Below are positions 43,943 to 52,283 of a DNA stretch of 54,671 nucleotides, in pieces. Position 1 is the first letter of the stretch; every line of letters begins with the position of its first letter. The DNA comes from Virgibacillus senegalensis. GTDB taxonomy: Bacteria; Bacillota; Bacilli; Bacillales; Amphibacillaceae. Below the pieces are notes generated by a model. It worked only from the letters and a program-made list of their open reading frames with translations, was not told the origin of the DNA and ran no database searches. The stretch lies in NCBI RefSeq assembly GCF_000821245.2, contig NZ_LN611424.1:849648-904318 (forward strand), read 5' to 3'. Position numbers and translations under genes: made by a program.

Positions 43943-44417
43943 ACATTCTCTTTTCCTTGCCACCGCACTGCTGGTGCTGACTACTTACGCAGCACCGGCA
44001 GTATATGCCGATAGCGATGGTTCTTTAAAAATGAAGGTCGACCGGATCAAACAGGAGAAAAAAGAGAATCAATCCAATAAGGAAACAGAATTGGATAAAG
44101 TGTTTCCTGACCTGTTTGCAGAAGAAACCTTTACAACCATCAAGCAAGTTGAAGACAAAAACAACCAATCGATGGAAGCGCTGGAAGAAGAGCTGTTTAC
44201 CATGAAAGAAGAGCCAGTAGCGGAACTGCATGCGACAAGGGAATCCTTGTTTAAAGAAAACTATAGCCTGACTGCCTCTACAACAACTGTGGAAGAGGAA
44301 CAAGAAACGGAAGATAGGAATAACGGCCTTGGAAGCACCGTTTTAATGGCTTTGACAGGAGCAGCTCTTTTTTTAACAGGTGGACTTTACATCATGATGC
44401 AAAAAACACTTGGTTAG
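43917..44417 (+). CDS. essA: EssA type VII secretion protein
   Basis: The 166-residue protein has an N-terminal hydrophobic signal-like segment (FLATALLVLTTYAAPAVYA), a charged helical middle and a C-terminal membrane helix (LMALTGAALFLTGGLYIMM). This is the layout of EssA/YueC, a membrane subunit of the type VIIb machine. The start at 43917 lies inside the end of esaA, 26 bases overlapped, with GAAGGGGAC upstream. Sequence is poorly conserved in this family; position between esaA and esaB is strong support. Confidence 0.85.
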   Translation: MKVKQKLGKHSLFLATALLVLTTYAAPAVYADSDGSLKMKVDRIKQEKKENQSNKETELDKVFPDLFAEETFTTIKQVEDKNNQSMEALEEELFTMKEEPVAELHATRESLFKENYSLTASTTTVEEEQETEDRNNGLGSTVLMALTGAALFLTGGLYIMMQKTLG

Positions 44418-44428
44418 GAGATTGACAC

Positions 44429-44686
44429 ATGGCAAAGGACACCCATATCAATGTGACGATGGATTTCAGAAAACGAATAAACGGGGGCGGAGTCTACGAT
44501 CTTCGTATCCCCTCTTCAGTATCCGTAAAACAATTGCTTCAATATGTGATGGATACATTGAATTTAACGGATGAAGAAAACACCCGCAGCAGCATCAAGG
44601 TGGTAACCAAGAATCTCCTGATTGCTGACGATGATATGTTAATCGATTATCCTGTGACGGATGGAGATATCCTGCTTGTATTATAA
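44429..44686 (+). CDS. esaB: EsaB/YukD ubiquitin-like protein
   Basis: The 85-residue cytoplasmic protein has a ubiquitin-like beta-grasp pattern: HINVTMDFRK, GVYDLRIPSSVSVKQLLQYV, and a hydrophobic end GDILLVL without a di-glycine. YukD/EsaB is required for type VII secretion or its regulation and does not conjugate. TAGGAG precedes the ATG. It is tightly packed between essA and essB. Confidence 0.93.
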   Translation: MAKDTHINVTMDFRKRINGGGVYDLRIPSSVSVKQLLQYVMDTLNLTDEENTRSSIKVVTKNLLIADDDMLIDYPVTDGDILLVL

Positions 44687-44715
44687 GGGTTACTAGACAA
44701 AAGGAGTCAGTTGAA

Positions 44716-46011
44716 ATGAAGGAAAAGACATTACAGTTTGAAAATCTGTCACTTCCGTTTGTGACAGAAAAGAACAGCTGGCATTTAAAGCTGCCAAAAT
44801 CCCAAACCAATATAAAGGATATCCGGCAGATGGATGTGATGCTGCAGCCTTCCGAATACCTTTGTCCGCTGACGGTCGAAGAGAAAGCAGATTCGTTCCA
44901 GTTCCATTTCCAGGTGGACAGCAGAAGAAAGCAGTGGAAGCAAATTTTGAAGCTTCAGCGCAACGAAAAATTAAGGCTTCTATGCAATGTAGGAAAACTG
45001 GAACACTATCTATCTACTAGAATTACTTTTTTTCTGCATCCGGACAATGTAGTTTTCGATGACAATCTCATGCCTGTCGTCGTTTACCGTGGGATCCGCG
45101 GACTTGTCCCGCCTTATGAAATGGAAGAAAGCGCGTTTTTGAAGCAATATAAGTGCTTTATCATTGCCCTCTTTTCCAGAAAATACGATTTTGACCAGCT
45201 TTACAATGGCTCGCTGAACGATGTGAAAGAAACCGATTTTCAGCGGAAAGTGAGCGAGATAGATGATCTGGAAGAGCTACATGCCTATCTGCTGGAAAGT
45301 TATCAAGAGGAGCAGCGTAAAACGGAAAAGACGATGTCTGTGGTTCCGACAAAGCGCTTCAAGCTCTTTAAGCAGCTTTCCATCGGAATGATGGTCGCGG
45401 CCGTACTGCTGGCTGTCCCGGTTGTCTATTATGGGCTGATGAAAGTCCCTTTTCAGGATGACCTGCTGACAGCTCATGGTGAATACCTTGCCTCATCCAA
45501 CAGTGGCGTGATTTCGACACTGGAAGATGTAAATCCGGAAAAACTGCCACAGCAGACAAAATATATACTGGCCAATGCTTACATCAATGTGGAGAGCTTA
45601 TCGGATTCCGAAAAGGAAGTCATCCTCAATAATGTAAGTTTGAAAAGTGATGAAAACTATCTGCTTTACTGGATTTATAACGGACGGGGGGATTTCGACC
45701 AGGCGCTTGAAACAGCAAAATATATCGATGACCCGCAGCTGATCATGTACGGCTTGATCAAAAAGATCGAGCAGGCGAAAAACAACCCCGATTTATCCGG
45801 AAGCGAACGGGATGAACTGGTCAACGAATTGAAGGATGAGCTGAATCGTTACCGTGAAGAGTACAATTTGGATGCGGAAGAAGCCGGCGATGCTATACAG
45901 GACAATGCGGAAGCAGCACAAGAAGAACAACCACTAAATGAAGCGGAAAGCGAGCAAGAGGAACAACAAGAAAACGATTCTCAAGAACAAACAGAAAACA
46001 ACGATGAATGA
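44716..46011 (+). CDS. essB: EssB/YukC type VII secretion protein
   Basis: The 431-residue bitopic membrane protein has an N-terminal cytoplasmic pseudokinase-like domain (about 1-215), a membrane helix at about 222-244 and an extracytoplasmic helical domain. It ends in an acidic Glu/Gln-rich tail (EEQQENDSQEQTENNDE). EssB links EsaA and the EssC motor. AAAGGAGTCAG precedes the ATG. The kinase-like fold lacks catalytic residues, as is normal for the family. Confidence 0.93.
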   Translation: MKEKTLQFENLSLPFVTEKNSWHLKLPKSQTNIKDIRQMDVMLQPSEYLCPLTVEEKADSFQFHFQVDSRRKQWKQILKLQRNEKLRLLCNVGKLEHYLSTRITFFLHPDNVVFDDNLMPVVVYRGIRGLVPPYEMEESAFLKQYKCFIIALFSRKYDFDQLYNGSLNDVKETDFQRKVSEIDDLEELHAYLLESYQEEQRKTEKTMSVVPTKRFKLFKQLSIGMMVAAVLLAVPVVYYGLMKVPFQDDLLTAHGEYLASSNSGVISTLEDVNPEKLPQQTKYILANAYINVESLSDSEKEVILNNVSLKSDENYLLYWIYNGRGDFDQALETAKYIDDPQLIMYGLIKKIEQAKNNPDLSGSERDELVNELKDELNRYREEYNLDAEEAGDAIQDNAEAAQEEQPLNEAESEQEEQQENDSQEQTENNDE

Positions 46012-46055
46012 CTTCATTTGTTCCAATTGCAAAAGGGTTAGAGAGGGAGAAACAG

Positions 46056-49000
46056 ATGGCGGAAAAACTACTTATGGTTACTTATCGGCAACAATTACAT
46101 AAATGCCATTTATACGAATCGGCAGCAAAACAGGTGACAATCGGGCCGGATTGGTCCGATGCACTTGCGTTTCCGGATATGGAACGATCCCTGTCAGTGG
46201 AATGGGACGGCAGCCGATGCACCATCGAAGGAAACAAGGTAGAGGAGCATGTATCCATACAAGTTGCTGACGAGCAGCTCGATGCTTTTCTTCTCGATAC
46301 AGATGAGTTGCATGCATTTGACACAGCGGGCAAGGACATCGTGACAGTTGGCCCTAACGCCTATGATGACATAACGCTTCGTCAATCGGAAGCCGATTTT
46401 GTGCTAAAAAGATTACCGGAGAATGGGGCGTTTGCTTTGGAAGTCACCGCGGGTAATGTTTATCACAATTTTGTCGGCGGCAGCGAACATGCGGTGATCC
46501 AGCCCGGAGATCAGCTATTTATTGACGGTTTCTTGTTTTCCGTCGGGGAAAATGAGATTCATATCACCGCCTCCAGGCAACGTTTCACATGTAAATTGGT
46601 AGAACTGATCCACGTTACCACTCCTTACACAGAAGAGTATCCGGACTATCATCGTTCTCCCCGGATCATTTACCGGGAGCCAGAGGAAAAACGTACCATC
46701 GCCAAGCCATCCAACAAACCTTCCAAGCCGAGCGAACAGCTGGCGCGTACGATCGTGCCTCCGCTTGTCATGGTGGTTGCACTGGTGCTGATTTCCCTGG
46801 TTCAACCACGGGGAATTTACATTATGGTCATGCTTTCGGTAACGGTCGTCACCATTATTTTCTCCATCTCGTCCTACATCAAGAATGTGAAAAAGTACAA
46901 TGCCGACATGAAGGAAAGGGAAGCAAGCTACAAAGCCTACTTGCAGCGGAAAACGAAGGAGCTGTACTCGGCAACAGAGGAGCAACGCCATGCTTTGACC
47001 TACCATTATCCAAGCGTGGAAGAAATCCGCGACATGGCAGTCGGCGTCCAGGCCCGCATTTACGAAAAGACGGTTTACCATCATGACTTCCTAAATTACC
47101 GGACCGGGCTCGGCGAAGTCGACACTAGCTTTTCGATTGAGTTTAATGAAGAAGAATTCACCCAGGAAAAGGATGAGCTGGTCGATGAAGCCCGGCATTT
47201 GCTGTCCCAATATCAAACGTTGAAAGATGTCCCTGTGCCCGCATCGCTGATGAAGGGGCCGGTCGGTTATATCGGACAGCGGCCGCTTGTCCTGGAACAG
47301 CTTCAGCTGATGGTCATGCAGCTATCCTTGTTCCACAGCTACCATGATTTGCAGTTTGTCACCATTTTTCCGGAAGAAGAAAAAGGAAAGTGGGACTGGA
47401 TGCGCTGGCTTCCCCATGCAAGTGTCCGCGATGTCAACGTGCGAGGCTTTGTCTACCATGAGCGCTCGCGTGACCAGGTGCTTCACTCCCTTTATCAGGT
47501 GTTGAAGGAGCGCAAGCAGACACTGGATGAAAAAGGGAACAACAACAGGGAGAAAATCTATTTTTCTCCGCATTATGCCATCCTGATCACGGACGAAAAA
47601 ATGATCCTTGATCATACCATCATGGAATTCTTTAATGAAGACCCGAGTGAGTTAGGTGTTTCGCTCGTATTCGTGCAAGATGTGATGCACGCCTTGCCGG
47701 AGCATGTCAAAACAGTCATCGATATACGGGATGCCAATAACGGAACGATTGTGCTCGAAGAAGGCGAACTCGTCAACAAACACTTTTCACCAGACCATTT
47801 TCCACAAGGATTTGATAAAGAGGAAGTATCACGCGCCCTGGCACCGATCAACCATTTGCAAAACCTGAAGAACTCCATCCCGGAAAGCGTGACCTTCCTG
47901 GAAATGTATGGAGTGGATAAAGTGAACGAATTGGCGATTGCCGAGCGCTGGGTAAAAAACGAGACATATAAGAGTTTGGCCGTACCGTTAGGACTGCGCG
48001 GAAAAGAGGACATCGTCCAGTTGAATCTGCATGAAAAAGCGCACGGTCCCCATGGACTTGTCGCTGGTACAACCGGTTCCGGTAAGTCGGAAATCATTCA
48101 ATCGTACATTCTATCGCTGGGTGTCAACTTCCACCCGCATGAAGTCGCCTTCCTGTTGATCGACTATAAAGGCGGCGGCATGGCGAATTTATTCCGGAAT
48201 CTGCCGCATCTGGTCGGAACGATCACCAACCTGGACCGGGCCCAGTCGATGCGGGCGCTGGCTTCCATCAAAGCGGAATTGCAGAAACGGCAGCGTTTGT
48301 TCGGAGAGCACAATGTCAACCATATCAATCAATATCAAAAGCTATTCAAACAGGGAGAGGCAAGTGAGCCAATGCCGCATTTGTTCCTGATATCCGATGA
48401 ATTTGCCGAATTGAAATCCGAGCAGCCCGACTTTATGAAGGAACTGGTATCGACGGCGCGGATCGGACGTTCACTCGGGATTCATTTGATACTCGCCACG
48501 CAAAAACCGAGCGGCGTGGTCGACGATCAAATCTGGTCCAACTCCAAATTCAAGCTCGCCCTCAAGGTGCAGAACGAAGGAGATTCCAACGAAATCCTGA
48601 AAACACCGGACGCCGCGGAAATCACGCTGCCTGGGCGCGCTTACTTGCAAGTGGGAAACAATGAAATTTATGAATTGTTCCAAAGCGCCTGGAGCGGTGC
48701 CGATTATGTGCCGGATAAACAGGATCAGGAGTACGTGGATACGACGATTTACGCAATCAACGAACTCGGCCAGTACGATATCCTGACCGAAGATTTAAGT
48801 GGACTGGATAACAAACAAGAAATTGAGAAGACACCGACCGAGCTGGATGCCGTCATCGATTATATCGCTGACTATACGGAAGCCCAGCAGATAGAACAGC
48901 TGCCAAGACCGTGGCTGCCGCCGCTTCCGGAAAGGATCAAAGCAGCGGACCTGCACCCGGTGAATTACGAAGAAGAATGGCAGAAGCCGAAGACAGCTTT

Positions 49001-50594
49001 GCAGGCTACCATCGGCTTGCTGGACCAGCCGGAGTTGCAGTCCCAGTCTCCATTGACCTTGAACTTGGGCAAGGATGGCCATGCAGCCGTCTTTTCCAGT
49101 CCTGGTTATGGGAAATCAACCTTTTTGCAAACCGTCGTAATGGACCTCGTGCGGCAGCATAACCCGGAGCAGTTGCACGTATACCTGCTGGACTTCGGCA
49201 CAAACGGCCTGCTTCCGCTGAAACAGTTTCCGCATGTCGCCGACACCATCCTTGTCGATGAGGAAGAGAAAGTAGGAAAACTGATCCGCCTGCTTACAGC
49301 GTCCATGAAGGAACGAAAACAAAAACTGAGCCAATACGGCGTCGCCAACATGGAAATGTACGAAAAGGCCAGCGGCGACAACGTCCCGAACACCGTCATC
49401 GTGATCGATAACTTCGATTCGGTAAGAGAAGCAGATTTTTCTGATGAATTTGAAAAACTGGTCACGCAAATCGCCCGAGAAGGTGCAAGTATCGGCATCC
49501 ATCTCGTCATCAGTGCAGGAAGGCAAAGCGCCATGAAAATGCCGCTTCTTTCCAATATCAAAACACAGATACCACTGTACTTGATTGAACCGACAGAGGC
49601 TAGGTCGATCGTCGGCAAAACCGACATCGAGATAGAAGAAATTCCTGGAAGAGGTCTCATCAAGCTGGAAGACCCTGCTCTGTTCCAGACCATGCTGCCG
49701 GCAGAGGGAGAAGAAACCCTCGAGGTAATCGATGCGATCCAGCAGACGGCGAAGGAAATGGATGAACACTGGCAAGGCGAACGGCCGGAGGAGATACCGA
49801 TGGTTCCCGAAAGGCTTGCATACGAAGATTTTATCAAGCGTTCAAAAACACAAAAGCTTATTTCCGAAGGCGGCATACCGTTCGCAGTGGACTTTGAAGC
49901 GGTCGAGCCTGTTGCACTGGATGTGGAAAAAGATCAGAACACATTGGTGCTGGGCGACAATATGGATGGTATTGAGGAGACATTCCTTACGATTCTGACC
50001 AGTATGTCCGCGAACGAGTATATTGACATCGGACTGATCGATAATGCTTCACTTCGGTTTGCAGCACATAAACAACATACGAATATTTATGCGGACGGAG
50101 AAATTTCCATGGAAGAGATGGCAGGACAGCTTCAGCAATTATTCGAAGCGAGAGAAGATGCTTTCCGTGAAATCCAGTCATCTACAGGCGGCCAGGCAAC
50201 CGTAAATGATTTTCTTGAAGAAATACGCCCGATGATCGTATTGGTAACAGATGCATCCCACGTCATCGATTCCATGTCACTCACTACTCAGACGACGATT
50301 GCAAAACTCATGGAGAACGGACCGCGGATGGGAATACACTTTGTCATCGGTGCCGTCCATAGTGCCATCGACCGTTTATATGACGATGTTACGCAAGCTA
50401 TCAAAAAGCAAAAAAACGGTGTGCTGCTTAGCAGAATAACAGATCAGAATATATTGGAAGTTGCCAACAGGCCATACCGTGAGCCAAGCCTGGAGGCCTA
50501 TGAAGCCTACTATATCCAGCAAGGAAAGTCGGAAAAAATAAAAGTTGCGGCACCTCTTATAAAAAGGAGTGAAAAGGATGTCATGGTTTTTTAG
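46056..50594 (+). CDS. essC: EssC/YukBA FtsK-SpoIIIE motor ATPase
   Basis: The 1512-residue motor has two N-terminal FHA-like domains, paired membrane helices (about 230-275), and three ATPase domains. D1 has Walker A GTTGSGKSE near 670 and D2 has PGYGKST near 1015. D3 has LGDNMDGIEE near 1299, where the nucleotide-binding lysine is missing, so it is degenerate. D1 is thought to power export and D3 to read substrate signals. I prefer the start at 46056, after GAGGGAGAAACAG, giving MAEKLLMVTYRQQL. An in-frame ATG at 46008 overlaps the essB stop but lacks a site. Confidence 0.93.
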   Translation: MAEKLLMVTYRQQLHKCHLYESAAKQVTIGPDWSDALAFPDMERSLSVEWDGSRCTIEGNKVEEHVSIQVADEQLDAFLLDTDELHAFDTAGKDIVTVGPNAYDDITLRQSEADFVLKRLPENGAFALEVTAGNVYHNFVGGSEHAVIQPGDQLFIDGFLFSVGENEIHITASRQRFTCKLVELIHVTTPYTEEYPDYHRSPRIIYREPEEKRTIAKPSNKPSKPSEQLARTIVPPLVMVVALVLISLVQPRGIYIMVMLSVTVVTIIFSISSYIKNVKKYNADMKEREASYKAYLQRKTKELYSATEEQRHALTYHYPSVEEIRDMAVGVQARIYEKTVYHHDFLNYRTGLGEVDTSFSIEFNEEEFTQEKDELVDEARHLLSQYQTLKDVPVPASLMKGPVGYIGQRPLVLEQLQLMVMQLSLFHSYHDLQFVTIFPEEEKGKWDWMRWLPHASVRDVNVRGFVYHERSRDQVLHSLYQVLKERKQTLDEKGNNNREKIYFSPHYAILITDEKMILDHTIMEFFNEDPSELGVSLVFVQDVMHALPEHVKTVIDIRDANNGTIVLEEGELVNKHFSPDHFPQGFDKEEVSRALAPINHLQNLKNSIPESVTFLEMYGVDKVNELAIAERWVKNETYKSLAVPLGLRGKEDIVQLNLHEKAHGPHGLVAGTTGSGKSEIIQSYILSLGVNFHPHEVAFLLIDYKGGGMANLFRNLPHLVGTITNLDRAQSMRALASIKAELQKRQRLFGEHNVNHINQYQKLFKQGEASEPMPHLFLISDEFAELKSEQPDFMKELVSTARIGRSLGIHLILATQKPSGVVDDQIWSNSKFKLALKVQNEGDSNEILKTPDAAEITLPGRAYLQVGNNEIYELFQSAWSGADYVPDKQDQEYVDTTIYAINELGQYDILTEDLSGLDNKQEIEKTPTELDAVIDYIADYTEAQQIEQLPRPWLPPLPERIKAADLHPVNYEEEWQKPKTALQATIGLLDQPELQSQSPLTLNLGKDGHAAVFSSPGYGKSTFLQTVVMDLVRQHNPEQLHVYLLDFGTNGLLPLKQFPHVADTILVDEEEKVGKLIRLLTASMKERKQKLSQYGVANMEMYEKASGDNVPNTVIVIDNFDSVREADFSDEFEKLVTQIAREGASIGIHLVISAGRQSAMKMPLLSNIKTQIPLYLIEPTEARSIVGKTDIEIEEIPGRGLIKLEDPALFQTMLPAEGEETLEVIDAIQQTAKEMDEHWQGERPEEIPMVPERLAYEDFIKRSKTQKLISEGGIPFAVDFEAVEPVALDVEKDQNTLVLGDNMDGIEETFLTILTSMSANEYIDIGLIDNASLRFAAHKQHTNIYADGEISMEEMAGQLQQLFEAREDAFREIQSSTGGQATVNDFLEEIRPMIVLVTDASHVIDSMSLTTQTTIAKLMENGPRMGIHFVIGAVHSAIDRLYDDVTQAIKKQKNGVLLSRITDQNILEVANRPYREPSLEAYEAYYIQQGKSEKIKVAAPLIKRSEKDVMVF

Positions 50595-50913
50595 AACCGA
50601 AACAGAAAAGAAGCGGGATGACTACTTGAAGCTATACTATAAGCTGAAGGATGCAAAAGCGGATCATGACAGACTGGTAAACGAAGCAGAGTCGTCCTAT
50701 TCCAGCTATACCAGTTCGGTACCTAATCTATCAAATTCCAAGATACCGTCTAACGACTTTGACCCGAAACGAGAGGAATTAAATCAGGAGCTGCTTCGGT
50801 ACTTCAACTATGAAAAAAACAAACGGAGCCAGATTGTACATGCGGCTTCCCGCGCTTATGAACGTTACCAGTACTATAAACAATTGGCTATAAAAGAAGC
50901 GGATGAAGATTAG
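50578..50913 (+). CDS. helical protein at the esxC position
   Basis: The 111-residue protein is charged and predicted as two coiled-coil helices around a Ser/Tyr-rich link (SSYSSYTSSVPNLSNS). It lacks a WXG motif, signal or membrane helix. Its place just after essC and before a WXG100 gene equals that of Staphylococcus aureus esxC, but sequence likeness is not evident to me. It is probably a secretion partner or substrate-complex subunit. ATG at 50578 follows AAAAGGAG and overlaps the end of essC by 17 bases. Confidence 0.7.
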   Translation: MSWFFRTETEKKRDDYLKLYYKLKDAKADHDRLVNEAESSYSSYTSSVPNLSNSKIPSNDFDPKREELNQELLRYFNYEKNKRSQIVHAASRAYERYQYYKQLAIKEADED

Positions 50914-50943
50914 TACAAAAAAGATTGACGGGAGTGATAATCA

Positions 50944-51243
50944 TTGGGAGAGGTAAGAATCGATGGCAATCGCTTGAATGAGGCAAGAGCGGCGGCCCGT
51001 ACGCTGGAAAGTACGATTGATTCCACTTATGAACAATGTGAGCAACTCATTTCATTTGTTCACTCAGCAAAGTGGAGCGGGAAATCAAGGGACAGCTTTT
51101 TAAGTTACTTAGAAATCATTTCACAATATCACAAAGATTTGAAATCGGCGTCGGCATTACAAACCAAAGCATTGGATAACTTGGATCGTTATATTGACGA
51201 CTTTCGTAATGACAGTTCGGTGAAAGAAGTGAGAAGCTTATGA
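50944..51243 (+). CDS. esxB: EsxB-like WXG100 protein
   Basis: The 99-residue helical hairpin has W44-S-G46 at the turn (SAKWSGKSRDSF). It starts at TTG after GGGAG. It sits where S. aureus has esxB and probably is a secreted partner of the other small proteins or of the toxin. The stop overlaps the next start by four bases (TTATGA), so it is coupled to esaE. The gene symbol is by position plus WXG100 motif, not by close identity. Confidence 0.8.
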   Translation: MGEVRIDGNRLNEARAAARTLESTIDSTYEQCEQLISFVHSAKWSGKSRDSFLSYLEIISQYHKDLKSASALQTKALDNLDRYIDDFRNDSSVKEVRSL

Positions 51244-51941
51244 GCAACGTGTCAACCGATACATTTAACGTACCTGAACTTTACCTGCTTGCCTCTGCGT
51301 TTGGCGGAAATGTCCTTTTCGGCCTGCCTGAAAAACAAATCTATCAGCTCAAAGGGGAAGAAGTATTCGAACAGGCACATAACCGTTTAATCGAAAAAGG
51401 CATTCTTAACGGGGAAGGGAAAATCACAAAAAGCGGAGCCATCATTATTCAAGCACTGGAATACTATTATCAGAGTGAGAAATATGTCCGGATTAATAAC
51501 TTGATGTTCGGATTTCCTTCCGACAATGAGGATGAGTTAGTAATGATGGTAGAGACAGAAGAACAAGCACTCTACAAGTTATTTGTCATTTCAAAAGCGA
51601 TTGTATTGCAGCTTCTTAGTGAAAAATTTCCGATGATTACGCGTGAACCGGAGGAAAAAGAAAAGAACTTTTTAAAACAGGAATTGACAAATAAAGAGAG
51701 AAGGGAAACGGAACAACTAGAGCCTGGAGATTCGATGGTAAACCTTGAGTTGTTTCATTTAAATGAGAAACACCGGGAAGCAAGCAATCCTGCTTACTAT
51801 CAACAGTTGCTCGTTTTCCCTAAAGAAGAAAAGCTGATCATGGTGGATACAGTTCAGCGTAAATATTATCATGCTAGTCAGTATTGGTTCTTGAAAGTTC
51901 TCTTTGATGAAATGGAATTCCCATACAAGGAGGCGAAGTAG
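51240..51941 (+). CDS. esaE: EsaE-type cytoplasmic chaperone
   Basis: The 233-residue soluble protein has an N-terminal PELYLLASAFGGNVLFGLP and a central VRINNLMFGFP. These resemble, from memory, the same points of S. aureus EsaE (DUF5081-like), which binds the EsaD toxin and its partners and brings them to EssC. The position directly before the small EsxD-place gene and the EsaD-type toxin agrees. The start overlaps the esxB-like stop. No membrane segment is present. Confidence 0.78.
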   Translation: MSNVSTDTFNVPELYLLASAFGGNVLFGLPEKQIYQLKGEEVFEQAHNRLIEKGILNGEGKITKSGAIIIQALEYYYQSEKYVRINNLMFGFPSDNEDELVMMVETEEQALYKLFVISKAIVLQLLSEKFPMITREPEEKEKNFLKQELTNKERRETEQLEPGDSMVNLELFHLNEKHREASNPAYYQQLLVFPKEEKLIMVDTVQRKYYHASQYWFLKVLFDEMEFPYKEAK

Positions 51942-52280
51942 ATGCATAAAGCGGCTGCGATGGGAAGTACCGGAGTTGGAGGCGCGAAAATCAATGTCAA
52001 TCCCGATGAAATAACCTCTATCTTCAATCAGCTTGAATCGATCATTTCCGAATTGGAAAGCAATGCAACCCCTTATATCAAGAAGCTCGGGGAGCTGGAC
52101 TATTATAAAGCAGGAAAGGCAAAGGAAGCGATGGAAGCTTACGATGAAGCTAACGAGAAGTTCATGGATCTTTATGATAATTACGTAAGAGCATCCACTC
52201 TCGTCATCGATGTCCTTAACACCATGATTGAAACAGACCAGGCAATTGCCGAACAAATCATTGCAAAATTGGAGGTCTGA
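51942..52280 (+). CDS. esxD: small helical protein at the esxD position
   Basis: The 112-residue protein is a predicted helical hairpin (NPDEITSIFNQLESIISELE; later DEANEKFMDLYDNYVRAS) without the WXG turn; LDYYKAGKAKEAM takes its place. It begins right after the esaE stop, with AAGGAGGCGAAG upstream, and the toxin gene starts three bases after its stop. In S. aureus the gene here is esxD, a targeting partner of EsaD. This assignment is by position and size. Confidence 0.7.
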   Translation: MHKAAAMGSTGVGGAKINVNPDEITSIFNQLESIISELESNATPYIKKLGELDYYKAGKAKEAMEAYDEANEKFMDLYDNYVRASTLVIDVLNTMIETDQAIAEQIIAKLEV

Positions 52281-52283
52281 TAA

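Noticed and set aside
46078-50181. Long minus-strand open frames under essC (for example 46515-47084 and 49106-49876)
   Set aside because: They are shadows of essC in other frames, with no ribosome sites and no recognisable domains.
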